Shown here: positions 25,263 through 34,059 of the stretch, piece after piece | How positions within the stretch are numbered: the first letter of the stretch is position 1 | Layout: the number at the start of each line of letters is the position of its first letter | From: Methyloversatilis universalis | GTDB taxonomy: Bacteria; Pseudomonadota; Gammaproteobacteria; Methylococcales; Methylococcaceae | DNA length: 46,019 bases | Direction of reading: 5' to 3' | NCBI GenBank assembly: GCA_020723665.1 | Contig: DYIL01000025.1 | Location: forward strand, 1-46,019 | Made by a program: the position numbers and the translations under genes | The notes under the pieces: model-generated | Seen by the model: the letters and a program-made list of their open reading frames with translations, nothing else | The model's database searches: none | What the model was told of the DNA's origin: nothing

Positions 25263-25291
25263 AACCCGGCGTATCTATATTAGGCCGGGTT
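25263..25291. terminator. Hairpin between convergent genes, possible terminator
   Basis: AACCCGGC (25263-25270) pairs with GCCGGGTT (25284-25291) across a 13-base AT-rich loop. It lies downstream of the family A repeat and between the plus-strand membrane protein gene and the minus-strand HIT gene. No T-run follows, so termination strength is uncertain. Confidence 0.4.
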
Positions 25292-25455
25292 AATCCGGTG
25301 CGGCGGTATGCTATGTAAGCCAGGGCTTAAGCATGTACCGGCCTCGGCGCAGGCGGCCGGAAAAGCAAGGCGGGTATTTCGCCCTGATCGATAAAGAACC
25401 CGCGGACGAATGCCTGGTCTTCGATCTCGATTTGGGCAGTCTGCCGGCGAGGCCA

Positions 25456-25800
25456 TCAGCCCGGCGGCCAACTCATCGGCCGTCCGCCGAGGACATGGAG
25501 ATGGAGGTGATAAACCTCTTGGCCGGAATCGCCCCGGCAATTGATCACCGTACGATAGCCCGTTTCCGCGATACCTTCGGACCGGGCGATTTTTCTGACC
25601 GCTTGCAACAGCTCGGAGGCCAACGCCGCTTCTTCCTCGGGCAGATCGTCGAGGGTCGGGATATGCCGCTTCGGTATGACCAGCACGTGAACCGGCGCCC
25701 GCGGCCGAATATCCCGGAACGCGAGTACGTGATCGTTTTCGTACACCACTGTAGGCTTGATTTCGCCGGCGACCATCTTGCAAAAGAGGCAATCCGTCAT
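25456..25800 (-). CDS. HIT-family nucleotide hydrolase (HinT-like)
   Basis: This is a 114-residue cytoplasmic protein of the histidine-triad family. The triad H98-x-H100-x-H102 in VYHLHLHVLGG is intact, and the N-terminal CLFCKMVAGEI with C4 and C7 fits the zinc-binding HinT-type subgroup. HinT enzymes hydrolyse purine phosphoramidates such as aminoacyl-adenylates. The length and the WPPG end match the HinT family. A GGAGGAAAACG ribosome-binding site lies just upstream of the ATG. It lies about 110 bases downstream of recR on the same strand. Confidence 0.93.
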   Translation of the reverse strand: MTDCLFCKMVAGEIKPTVVYENDHVLAFRDIRPRAPVHVLVIPKRHIPTLDDLPEEEAALASELLQAVRKIARSEGIAETGYRTVINCRGDSGQEVYHLHLHVLGGRPMSWPPG

Positions 25801-25910
25801 CGTTTTCCTCCGTTGGGTTTAACCTGAACACGCCAATACTAAGGCCGCACGGTCCGAATCCATAGGATTTTTGCGCGCTACACTCGCGCTGTCGACCGCC
25901 GTTGCCCGAT

Positions 25911-26507
25911 TCAAAACTCTTTGCGGCCGTTAAACGCGTGTGCCAGAGTGGCGCCGTCGATGTATTCCAGTTCGCCGCCGAAAGGAACGCCGTAGGCTAT
26001 GCGGGTCGTGCGAACCCCATTTTGCCTCGCCATCTCACTGATGTAATGGGCCGTGGCTTCTCCTTCCACCGTGGTATTGGTGGCCAGGATGATCTCCGTG
26101 ATTTCGCCCGATTCCAGCCGCTGCTCCAAGAGATCGAGGCGCAATTCGTTGGGGCCGATGCCGTCGAGCGGAGAAAGCCGCCCGTTGAGCACGAAGAAGA
26201 GGCCTTTGAAGCCGGTAGCCTGACTGATCGCATAAACTTCGGCGGGCGTTTCCACGATGCACAACTGCGTTCTGTCGCGATTGGGACTCGCACAGATATT
26301 ACAGAGTTCGCCTTCGGTCAAGGTACGGCACAGTGTGCAATGCCCGATTTTTTCAAGCGCGGCGAGCAAGGATTCGGCAAGATTCCGCGCGCCTTGCCGG
26401 TCGCGCTGAAGCAGATGGAAGGTCATCCGCTGGGCCGATTTGGGACCCACGCCCGGCAGGCAGCGCAAGGCTTGCATCAATTGGGACAACGCCCCGTTCT
26501 TAGGCAT
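25911..26507 (-). CDS. recR: Recombination mediator RecR
   Basis: This is a 198-residue DNA-binding protein working with RecF/RecO to load RecA at single-stranded gaps. Layout: helix-hairpin-helix (about 10-35, [14 protein letters not shown]), four-cysteine zinc finger ([16 protein letters not shown]), then a Toprim domain with the acidic positions. The length equals the usual RecR length. It follows ybaB by 37 bases in the conserved dnaX-ybaB-recR order, so co-transcription from the dnaX promoter is very likely. Confidence 0.97.
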   Translation of the reverse strand: MPKNGALSQLMQALRCLPGVGPKSAQRMTFHLLQRDRQGARNLAESLLAALEKIGHCTLCRTLTEGELCNICASPNRDRTQLCIVETPAEVYAISQATGFKGLFFVLNGRLSPLDGIGPNELRLDLLEQRLESGEITEIILATNTTVEGEATAHYISEMARQNGVRTTRIAYGVPFGGELEYIDGATLAHAFNGRKEF

Positions 26508-26544
26508 TGGCTACGGAGAGGTTCGGTATTGCAGCGAGAGTGCG

Positions 26545-26868
26545 TCAAAACGGCAATTTGAATCCGGCGGGCAACTCGATACCACCGGTCAAGGCCGCCA
26601 TTTTTTCCTGCTTTAGGCGATTGACCCGGTTTACGGCGTCATTCACGGCGGCGGCGACCAGGTCCTCCAGCATGTCGCGATCTTCTTTCACCAGGCTTTC
26701 GTCAATGCTGACCTTTTTCACTTCCTTTTTGCCGTTCATGACGATCCGAACCAGTCCGCCGCCCGATTCGCCCTGAACTTCCAAAGCGGCTAATTCCTCC
26801 TGGGCCTTCTGCAGATTTTCCTGCATCTTCTGCGCCTGCTGCATGAGATTGGCGAGCGGGTTTTTCAT
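26545..26868 (-). CDS. ybaB: Nucleoid-associated protein YbaB/EbfC
   Basis: This is a 107-residue protein with the family's N-terminal coiled-coil helix (LMQQAQKMQENLQKAQEEL) and central strands (GLVRIVMNGKKEVKKVSID). It forms a tweezer-like dimer that binds DNA without strong sequence preference. It lies 11 bases after dnaX and 37 before recR, in the conserved order. GGAGAATCCC precedes the ATG. Nothing unusual is seen. Confidence 0.96.
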   Translation of the reverse strand: MKNPLANLMQQAQKMQENLQKAQEELAALEVQGESGGGLVRIVMNGKKEVKKVSIDESLVKEDRDMLEDLVAAAVNDAVNRVNRLKQEKMAALTGGIELPAGFKLPF

Positions 26869-26879
26869 GGGATTCTCCG

Positions 26880-28520
26880 TCAGTCTAGGGGTTTGGTGGA
26901 ACCAGGGACGATACGGGCGTCGAAACGCTCTTTCAGTGCCCGGACGTTCTCGTCTTGCTCTATTTCGATTTCCGCGTTCCGTTGGCGTTCCTCTTTTTCA
27001 CGCTGAATGAGCGTAGCGGGTGTTTCCCGTCCGGGCGCCTCGATTTTGATCGTCAATTTCAGAGGGCTTCGGAAATAATCTCTCAGTGCCTTTTCCAAGT
27101 TGGCCTCCACCCGGCTGACGCGGAGGTGAGCATGTTGAGGGTCGAGCGCGAGAATGCAGCTTTTTTCGTCCAGGTCCTGCAATACGCAGTTGTTCGCCAG
27201 TTCGCGAGTCAAGCCGGAGATGCCCATTGCTCGGATCAGTTCGTGCCAGTCATGGGGCGATCCGGTTTGAGGTGCCCGCTCGGCGTCGATCTCGTTCTTG
27301 ACCGGCACAGGGGTGGTCCTCGGGTCGGCCTGAACCGGCGCAGGTGCGGGGCGAGTATCGACCGGTCGGGTTGCTTTCGGCAGTTCGCTTTTCCTGGGGG
27401 GTGCCGTATCGACGCCGCTCCGCGCGTCCGCCGATGTCGTCGCCGGACGAAAGGCCAGCATGCGCAGCATTACCATTTCAAAGCCCGAGCGCGGGTCAGG
27501 GGCGAGCGGCAAATCCCGCTGACCGATCAAGCCGATCTGATAAAAAAGCTGTAAATCCTCTGCGCCGATCCGGCTGGCCAGATCGATAATCCGATCGGCG
27601 TCATCCTCGCGCCTGATCGCCTCGGGTACCCACTGGGCCAGCGACGCGTGATGTAGGACGATCAAGATTTGTTGCAACACGTCGGCGAAATTCGGCGTGT
27701 GTTCCGCCATCTGCTCGATGTGCCGAAGCAGCGCCGCCGCGTCTCCCTCGGAGAGCGCCGACAGCAGCTCGAAGACCGGTTGTCGCGCGACGGTACCCAG
27801 CATGAGGCTGATGTCGGCCTCCCGAAGACGTCCGCCGCCGTGGACGATTGCCTGATCGAGAAGGCTCAGCCCGTCTCGCATGGAGCCTTCCGCGGCACGA
27901 GCCAGCAGCCTCACGGCATTGGCCTCGTATTCGATGTTCTCGCGCCTCAGGATCTCTTCCATCTGGCTTCGAATCTGGTCCGGCGTCAGCCGCTTCAAAC
28001 TGAATTGAAGGCATCTGGACAGCACGGTTACCGGAATTTTTTGCGGATCGGTCGTGGCCAGCAGGAATTTGATATGAGGCGGCGGCTCTTCCAGAGTTTT
28101 GAGCAGGGCATTGAAGCTGTGCCCCGACAGCATGTGCACCTCGTCGATCAGGTAAACCTTGTATCGTCCCCGGCTCGGCGCGTACTGAACGTTTTCGAGC
28201 AGATCGCGGGTATCCTCGACCTTGGTACGCGAGGCGGCATCCACTTCGATCAAATCGACAAAGCGGCCTTCGTCCACTTCCCGGCAGATCACGCATTCGC
28301 CGCACGGGTCGTACGTCTTTCGGCCTTCGCAATTGAGCGCCTTGGCCAGAATTCGAGCGATGGTGGTCTTGCCGACGCCGCGGGTGCCGGTGAAGAGATA
28401 GGCGTGATGCATGCGGTCGAACTCGATCGCATGGGTCAACGCTCGGACCACATGCTCCTGGCCGACGATTTCGCTAAAAGTGCGAGGGCGCCACTTCCGG
28501 GCTAGGGCCTGATACGGCAT
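26880..28520 (-). CDS. dnaX: DNA polymerase III clamp-loader subunit tau/gamma
   Basis: This is a 546-residue AAA+ ATPase of the clamp loader. Walker A GTRGVGKT is at 45-52, zinc-binding cysteines at 64, 73, 76 and 79, and Walker B VYLIDEVHM is around 122-130 with D126-E127. SRC and sensor motifs follow (VLSRCLQFSLKRL). A proline-rich linker at about 370-420 leads to a C-terminal tau-like domain. The start at 28520 (MPYQALARKWRPR) matches the family; an ATG five codons upstream does not. An A6G run occurs at codons 452-454 but not in the canonical slippery phase, and I see no immediate -1 stop, so a gamma form by frameshifting is not supported. It is the first protein gene of dnaX-ybaB-recR, and the 4.5S RNA gene lies just upstream. 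Confidence 0.96.
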   Translation of the reverse strand: MPYQALARKWRPRTFSEIVGQEHVVRALTHAIEFDRMHHAYLFTGTRGVGKTTIARILAKALNCEGRKTYDPCGECVICREVDEGRFVDLIEVDAASRTKVEDTRDLLENVQYAPSRGRYKVYLIDEVHMLSGHSFNALLKTLEEPPPHIKFLLATTDPQKIPVTVLSRCLQFSLKRLTPDQIRSQMEEILRRENIEYEANAVRLLARAAEGSMRDGLSLLDQAIVHGGGRLREADISLMLGTVARQPVFELLSALSEGDAAALLRHIEQMAEHTPNFADVLQQILIVLHHASLAQWVPEAIRREDDADRIIDLASRIGAEDLQLFYQIGLIGQRDLPLAPDPRSGFEMVMLRMLAFRPATTSADARSGVDTAPPRKSELPKATRPVDTRPAPAPVQADPRTTPVPVKNEIDAERAPQTGSPHDWHELIRAMGISGLTRELANNCVLQDLDEKSCILALDPQHAHLRVSRVEANLEKALRDYFRSPLKLTIKIEAPGRETPATLIQREKEERQRNAEIEIEQDENVRALKERFDARIVPGSTKPLD

Positions 28521-28560
28521 TCTCGGTTTGTGCACGCGATCGACCGGATGAATGAATTAG

Positions 28561-28675
28561 GGCGGCAAGCCACGCCAGCCGCACCTCGGCACACGAATCC
28601 GCTGCTACCGCTGCTCCCTTCCGGGCCTGACGGGGTTTACAGCGTATCGTTGCGAGAGGACCGACGCGACTCGCC
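28561..28675 (-). ncRNA. ffs: Signal recognition particle 4.5S RNA
   Basis: On the minus strand the conserved SRP domain IV hairpin is clear: GTCAGGCCCGGAAGGGAGCAGC contains the GTCAGG, GGAA tetraloop and AGCAGC elements that bind Ffh. Flanking stretches pair to give the long rod. GGCGAG at the 5' end (28675 downward) pairs with CTTGCC at the 3' end. The total of about 115 nucleotides matches the gammaproteobacterial 4.5S form. Exact ends are estimates. It lies about 40 bases upstream of dnaX, an arrangement also found for the SRP RNA gene in some other bacteria. Confidence 0.95.
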
Positions 28676-28772
28676 ATTGAACTCGGAGATCCAGCCAGTC
28701 TCGTGGTTGGGCTAAAGAGAACGTATTATCGTTGATTGGCGACTTGTCTTCAAGGCTATACGACCTTCGTCG

Positions 28773-29795
28773 TCACGCCGCCTTCCGGCTCAGAAGCTTT
28801 CGCTTATGACGAATGGACGACAACAGCGACAGCAGAATGAACCCGATGCCGGTCAAGCCGGTCAGCAATTCGGATACTTCGACCACCATGCTGGCCAGCA
28901 TCAACAAGGCCAAGGCGCCGATGGCGTAATGAGCGCCATGTTCGAGGAACAGATATTGGTCCAGGGTGCGCTTGTGCACTAGGAAAATCGTCAGACTGCG
29001 CACGAACATCGCGCCTATGGTTAGGCCCAACATGATGATCACGACGTCTTTCGACAAGGCGAAAGCGCCGATGACGCCGTCGAACGAAAATGACAGGTCG
29101 AGTATTTCCAAATAAAGGAAGGAGATGAATCCGCCCTTGTTAATGTTGTTTTGAGCCGCTTTCGGATTTTCGAAGAGCGCGGACAGGCTTTTGACCAGCA
29201 CGAACAGAATGACCCCGGCCAATCCGGCCGTCAACGCAGACAGACGCTCTTCGTGTGGAAGATAGGATTGGGCGGTCAAGAGCACCGTGAGCGCGGTGAC
29301 GACCTCGATGGATTCCAGTTTGCCAAGGCGCGCCAGCCGGCGTTCGACCCAGCCCAGCCAGTGCAGCGTTCTTTCCGACTCGAACAGAAAACTGAAGAAC
29401 ACCAGCAGCAGATACATGCCGCCGAAAGCGGAAATCTGTATATGTGCGGACGTGATATGACGCGCGTACTCGTCGCTTTCCCGGAAAGCCATGATGACCA
29501 CATCCTGCAAGCTGTGCCCGGTGATGACGGCGACGATCAGAATGGGCAGCAGAAAACGGGCGCCGAATACGGCGATGACCATGCCCCAGGTGAGAAAACG
29601 CCTCTGCCAGCGCGGGCTCATGTTTTTTAGCACCGAGGCGTTGACCACGGCATTGTCGAACGAAAGGCTGACTTCCATGACGCTCAAGATGGCGGCCAGG
29701 AAAAGACCGGCCGGTCCGGCCCAGTAGTAGGCGGTCGATAAGCCGCTCAGCAAAATCAAGAAAGAAAACAAGAAATACCGCAAAGAAAACTCCAC
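28773..29795 (-). CDS. DUF475 / TerC-like integral membrane protein
   Basis: This is a 340-residue polytopic membrane protein with about nine hydrophobic segments. It resembles the DUF475 family, a relative of TerC. Two similar acidic segments are visible, EVSLSFDNAVVNA (about 41-53) and ILDLSFSFDGVIGAFAL in the second half; the paired aspartates are typical of this superfamily, whose better-known members are linked to metal (Mn2+) export or tellurite resistance. The transport substrate here is unknown. It lies upstream of the 4.5S RNA gene on the same strand with a gap of about 100 bases. Confidence 0.85.
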   Translation of the reverse strand: MEFSLRYFLFSFLILLSGLSTAYYWAGPAGLFLAAILSVMEVSLSFDNAVVNASVLKNMSPRWQRRFLTWGMVIAVFGARFLLPILIVAVITGHSLQDVVIMAFRESDEYARHITSAHIQISAFGGMYLLLVFFSFLFESERTLHWLGWVERRLARLGKLESIEVVTALTVLLTAQSYLPHEERLSALTAGLAGVILFVLVKSLSALFENPKAAQNNINKGGFISFLYLEILDLSFSFDGVIGAFALSKDVVIIMLGLTIGAMFVRSLTIFLVHKRTLDQYLFLEHGAHYAIGALALLMLASMVVEVSELLTGLTGIGFILLSLLSSIRHKRKLLSRKAA

Positions 29796-29837
29796 TGAAT
29801 GTTTAGATAGAAGATCGCCACGGGTCTTCGACTAAGA

Positions 29838-29930
29838 ACCTATCCCAATAGGCTCAAGAAACCCTTCGACAAGCCTGTCCTGAGCGAGGTCGAAGGGCTC
29901 AGGGCGAACGGCCTATTGAGACACGCTCTA
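29838..29930. repeat. Interspersed repeat, family C, abutting the mfd stop codon
   Basis: The left end CCTATCCCAATAGGCTC and the right end GCCTATTGAGACACGCTCTAA match the copy at 19172-19240, with a few changes at the right. The interior is AAACCCTTCGACAAGCCTGT, then CCTGAGCGAGGTCGAAGGGC. The mfd stop codon (29928-29930, minus strand) lies in the terminal GCTCTAAG shared by both copies. Confidence 0.75.
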
Positions 29931-32900
29931 AGCCGCCAATTGCTCGAGCAATTGGCCGACGAAAACGACCTTGCTCTCGGGCGTATCGAAACGGGCAACA
30001 AATTTCAGTTTATCCGGGCCGTCTAGTTTGTACGTCTGCGGTTGGCCTTGGATCAAACGGATGACTTGGGCCGGATCGATGGCCGGGTTAGGGTTGAATA
30101 TCAGACGGCCGCCTCCTGAGCCCGCCTCGATCTTGTTGACGCCTAAGGCCTCGGCTCGCAGTTTGAGTTCGGTGATCGCAAACAAGTTCTTGGTCGGCGG
30201 CGGCAGCAGTCCGAACCGGTCGATCATTTCCACCTGCAGCTTACGCAAATCCTCTTCGTCCTTGGCATTGGCGATGCGCTTATAAAGCACCAGACGGGTG
30301 TGGACGTCCGGCAGATAAGTGTCGGGAATGAGGGCAGGGCACTGGAGGTCGATTTCGGGACCGGCTTCGTGGGGAAGCATGTCGAGATCCAGCGATTTGC
30401 CCGACTTGAGCGCCGCCACCGCCCGTTCCAACAATTCGGTATATAGGCTGAGACCGATTTCCTGGATCTGGCCGCTCTGCTCGTCCCCCAGCAACTCGCC
30501 GGCGCCCCGGATTTCGAGGTCATGGGAAGACAGCATGAACCCCGCTCCGAGTTCGCCCGTGGCCTCGATAGCCTCGAGCCGCTTGACGGCGTCGGCAGTC
30601 ATCAACGATTTCGGCGGCACCAGCAGATAAGCGTAAGCACGGTGATGCGAGCGGCCGACCCGCCCTCGAATCTGGTGCAACTGGGCGAGTCCCAGTAAAT
30701 CGGCGCGGTGGATGATTATGGTGTTCGCGGTCGGAACGTCGATACCGCTTTCGATGATGGTGGTGCAAACCAGCACGTTGAAACGCTGATGGTAGAAATC
30801 TAGCATGATGCGCTCCAACTCCCGCTCCGCCATCTGTCCGTGGGCGATACGGATGCGTGCGACAGGTACGAGCTTTTCCAGGTTCCGCGCCGTTTTCTCC
30901 ATGGTTTCGATCTTGTTGTGCAGGAAATAAACCTGCCCGCCGCGCTTGATTTCGCGGAGCATCGCTTCTTGAATCAAGGCGTCGTCCCATTCGCTGACGA
31001 AGGTCTTGATGGCGTGGCGGTTGGGCGGCGGGGTGGCGATGATGGAGATGTCCCGTAGCCCGGACATGGCCATGTTGAGCGTGCGCGGAATCGGTGTTGC
31101 TGTCAGGGTGAGAAAGTCCAGTTCGCTGCGCAGTTTCTTGAAATGCTCTTTCTGAGCGACGCCGAACCGGTGCTCCTCGTCGACGATCACGAGTCCCAGA
31201 TTCTTGAAGCGAACGTCCTTTTGCAAAATCTTATGGGTGCCGATGAGGATATCTATCGTGCCCTTCTCCAAGTCTTCGAGGAGTTGCTCATGCTGCTTCT
31301 TGCCGACGAAGCGCGAAACCACTTCGACCCGGATCGGCCAATCGGCGAATCGATCCCGGAAGTTCTGATAGTGCTGCTGAGCCAACAGTGTCGTGGGCAC
31401 CAGGACCGCGACCTGTTTGTCGTTCTGCGCCGCGATGAAAGCAGCCCGCATGGCGACTTCGGTCTTGCCGAAGCCGACGTCGCCGCAGATGACTCTGTCC
31501 ATGGGGCGAGATGAGGCCATGTCCTTGATGACGTCGATGATGGCGGCCTCCTGATCGGGCGTTTCTTCGAAGGGAAAGCCGGCGGCGAAGGCGGCGTATT
31601 CCTCGGTGACGGTTTTGTAGGCGTATCCTTCCTTGGCTGCTCGCTTGGCGTAAATGTTCAGCAGCTCGGCGGCAATGTCCCGTACCCGCTCCAGCGCTTT
31701 GCGCCTGGCCTTTTGCCACTGTTCCCCGCCTAACTTGTGGAGAGGGGCGGATTCTGGGCTGGCACCGCTATACCGGCTGATCAGGTGCAGCGAGGAAACC
31801 GGGACATAGAGCTTATCGTTGTTGGCGTATTCGAGCGCGAGGAACTCGGTCTCGATACCCCCCACCGTCAGCTTGGTCAGGCCAAGATAACGGCCGACGC
31901 CGTGGTCCTGGTGCACGACTGGCGAGCCGATATCGAGTTCTTCGAGGTTGCGGAAGATCTGTTCGAGATTGCGCTCGGCGGCCGACCTGCGCCGTCTGCG
32001 CTGTTGGACCTTTTCTCCGGAAAGCTGGGTTTCGGTAACGATGGCCAACGAGGAATCGGCAAGCCATAAGCCGTGATCCATGGGGGCAACGACCAAGCAA
32101 GGGCTTTTCCCGGCGGCGAGGAAAGCTGCCCAGTTGTCGACGACCTGCGGCTTTATGGCGTATTTGGCCAGGCTATCGAGCAGCGCCTCCCGATGTCCCG
32201 CGGTTTCCGCAACGAACAGAATTCGGCCCGCCGCTTCACCTATAAAAGACGAAAGCGCCGCGGCTGGCTCCTTTAGCTTCGGATCGATCGCGAGAGGCGG
32301 AAGCGGGCGGCAATTGTACGCCACCGACTCGAAACTTTCGGAGGACTGCTCGGGGGACGGTGCAATTCGGATTCTGGGATGGAGGGCGAACTTTTCTGCC
32401 AGCGCGGCGGGTGTCAGATACAGCAATTCCGGCGGAAGCGGCGGCCGGTCGACATACCCCGAGCGCTGGTCGTGCCGTTTTTCGGCCTCCCAAAAAAATG
32501 CCTCGGCGGCGGTGTCTACAGCGTGGTGGAGAACGACTGTCGCTGCTCCCGGCAGATAATCGAACAGGGTTTCGGTTTCGTCGACGAACAGCGGCAAGTA
32601 ATATTCGACGCCGCCCGGCGCGATGCCTTTGCTGACCTCCTGGTACAAAGGATTGTTGATGGATGCTTCGGAGAAATGCGTTCTAAAACCCCGCCGGAAC
32701 CGTTTGATCGCTTCCTCGTCGAACGGAAACTCGCGCGCCGGGAATAAGCTGATTTCCCTGACCTTATCGACCGACCGTTGAGTTTCGGGGTCGAAGGTTC
32801 GGATCGATTCCACTTCGTCGTCGAAAAGCTCGATGCGATAGGGCACGGCGCTCCCCATGGGGAAAAGATCGACGATCGATCCTCGTACCGCAAATTCGCC

Positions 32901-33410
32901 GTGCTGTAGAACTTGCGACACGCATTCATATCCGACGCTTTCCAATCGTTGCCGGGTTTCTTCCAGATTAAGCCGGCCGCCCACCTTTAATATAAAGGTC
33001 TTGGCCAATATGTGGGAACGCGGCGCCAACCGCTGCATCAGGGTGGCGACCGGGGTGATCAAAATGCCGTGCTCGATGTGCGAGAGTTGAGCGAGCGTCT
33101 TCAATCGCTCCGAGACGATTTCGGGAAGAGGCGAGAAAACGTCGTAAGGCAAGGTTTCCCAGTCGGGAAAGTGGAGCACCGGTGCGTTTCCGCCAAGGAA
33201 AAACTCGATTTCATGTTCGAGTCTGAGGGCGGTTTGCGTATCTTCGGTCACGATCAGATACAGCCGCTTATCCTGTTTTGCCGCTTCAGCCAAGGCCAGG
33301 GAATCGCCGCAACCGTTCAAGTTTTGCCAGACCAGGGTCGAGGCATTATGAACCGGTACAGCCGGCGTGAATGGCGACAGGGCTCCCAAATGTTTTGCAG
33401 CTTGATTCAT
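29928..33410 (-). CDS. mfd: Transcription-repair coupling factor Mfd
   Basis: This is a 1160-residue SF2 translocase that releases RNA polymerase stalled at DNA lesions and recruits UvrA. The N-terminal UvrB-homology region (about 1-340) leads to the RNA-polymerase-interacting domain (about 480-560, HQDHGVGRYLGL). Translocase motors follow, with Walker A GDVGFGKT ending near K649 and the DEEH box at 744-747. The TRG motif region (RGRVGRSHHRAYAYLL) and the C-terminal autoinhibitory D7 domain close the protein. Length matches E. coli Mfd (1148). The last codons and stop abut a family C repeat. It is divergent from the H-NS-like gene and probably monocistronic. Confidence 0.98.
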   Translation of the reverse strand: MNQAAKHLGALSPFTPAVPVHNASTLVWQNLNGCGDSLALAEAAKQDKRLYLIVTEDTQTALRLEHEIEFFLGGNAPVLHFPDWETLPYDVFSPLPEIVSERLKTLAQLSHIEHGILITPVATLMQRLAPRSHILAKTFILKVGGRLNLEETRQRLESVGYECVSQVLQHGEFAVRGSIVDLFPMGSAVPYRIELFDDEVESIRTFDPETQRSVDKVREISLFPAREFPFDEEAIKRFRRGFRTHFSEASINNPLYQEVSKGIAPGGVEYYLPLFVDETETLFDYLPGAATVVLHHAVDTAAEAFFWEAEKRHDQRSGYVDRPPLPPELLYLTPAALAEKFALHPRIRIAPSPEQSSESFESVAYNCRPLPPLAIDPKLKEPAAALSSFIGEAAGRILFVAETAGHREALLDSLAKYAIKPQVVDNWAAFLAAGKSPCLVVAPMDHGLWLADSSLAIVTETQLSGEKVQQRRRRRSAAERNLEQIFRNLEELDIGSPVVHQDHGVGRYLGLTKLTVGGIETEFLALEYANNDKLYVPVSSLHLISRYSGASPESAPLHKLGGEQWQKARRKALERVRDIAAELLNIYAKRAAKEGYAYKTVTEEYAAFAAGFPFEETPDQEAAIIDVIKDMASSRPMDRVICGDVGFGKTEVAMRAAFIAAQNDKQVAVLVPTTLLAQQHYQNFRDRFADWPIRVEVVSRFVGKKQHEQLLEDLEKGTIDILIGTHKILQKDVRFKNLGLVIVDEEHRFGVAQKEHFKKLRSELDFLTLTATPIPRTLNMAMSGLRDISIIATPPPNRHAIKTFVSEWDDALIQEAMLREIKRGGQVYFLHNKIETMEKTARNLEKLVPVARIRIAHGQMAERELERIMLDFYHQRFNVLVCTTIIESGIDVPTANTIIIHRADLLGLAQLHQIRGRVGRSHHRAYAYLLVPPKSLMTADAVKRLEAIEATGELGAGFMLSSHDLEIRGAGELLGDEQSGQIQEIGLSLYTELLERAVAALKSGKSLDLDMLPHEAGPEIDLQCPALIPDTYLPDVHTRLVLYKRIANAKDEEDLRKLQVEMIDRFGLLPPPTKNLFAITELKLRAEALGVNKIEAGSGGGRLIFNPNPAIDPAQVIRLIQGQPQTYKLDGPDKLKFVARFDTPESKVVFVGQLLEQLAA

Positions 33411-33610
33411 GGCCGTGAGGTGAAGAATGTCGAGTGATTAACTGGCGGGTGGTGTCTCGGAAAACTGTTCCCGGCTCCGCTACGGTGAAACTGGCGGTAT
33501 TCGAATGTTTACCTATATACGATTTATTTTTTATATTTTTTTAATATACTAATTACGACATCACAAGGTTAATCTAATCTTGTTTCGCGACTTTATAATC
33601 GAGGTAATCT

Positions 33611-33934
33611 ATGAAGACCGATTTAACGGAACTTTCCGAAGCCGAACTGACGAGCATGATCGAAAATGCTCAGAAAGCACTCAAAGAAAAGAAGGAAACC
33701 AAACGCAAGGAAGTCTTGAGCAAGATAAAAGAATTGGCGGCCTCGATCGGTGTTAATGTGGAAATCACTGAAGGCACGAAAGTCTCCGGAAGAAAGGGCA
33801 GTAAAGTCCCGATTAAGTATCAAAACCCGAATAATCTGTCTCAAAAGTGGACCGGGCGCGGTATGAAACCGAAATGGCTGCAGACGCTGATCGAGCAAGG
33901 CCATCGATTGGAGGAATTTGAAGTAAAGTCCTGA
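33611..33934 (+). CDS. H-NS family nucleoid-structuring protein
   Basis: This is a 107-residue DNA-binding protein. The N-terminal ~45 residues form a charged oligomerisation helix (KALKEKKETKRKEVLSKIK), and a linker leads to the C-terminal H-NS-type domain YQNPNNLSQKWTGRGMKPKW (70-89), in which TGRGMKP replaces the usual QGR-type minor-groove hook. Such proteins silence AT-rich, often horizontally acquired DNA. The ~80 bases upstream are strikingly AT-rich (33510-33600), as expected for an autoregulated H-NS target. GAGGT five bases before the ATG is the ribosome-binding site. Confidence 0.93.
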   Translation: MKTDLTELSEAELTSMIENAQKALKEKKETKRKEVLSKIKELAASIGVNVEITEGTKVSGRKGSKVPIKYQNPNNLSQKWTGRGMKPKWLQTLIEQGHRLEEFEVKS

Positions 33935-33951
33935 ACGAAAGTTGATAAGGT

Positions 33952-33971
33952 ACCCGGCAGGATCGCCGGGT
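33952..33971 (+). terminator. Probable terminator of the H-NS-like gene
   Basis: ACCCGGC (33952-33958) and GCCGGGT (33965-33971) form a GC-rich 7-base stem with a 6-base loop, 18 bases after the stop codon. The following TCCGTTG has only a weak T content, so it may work less efficiently than a classical terminator. Confidence 0.5.
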
Positions 33972-34059
33972 TCCGTTGAAACCCCGCTGTCGGACGGAAA
34001 GGATCGAAGGGATTTCGGTTACCGCCGAGTTCTTGCGCCGATCTTCGTATCGCTGTCCG

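Noticed and set aside
33594..33599. TATAAT as -10 box of the H-NS-like gene
   Set aside because: It lies only 11 bases before the ATG and would leave almost no leader. The real promoter is more likely in the AT-rich stretch further upstream.
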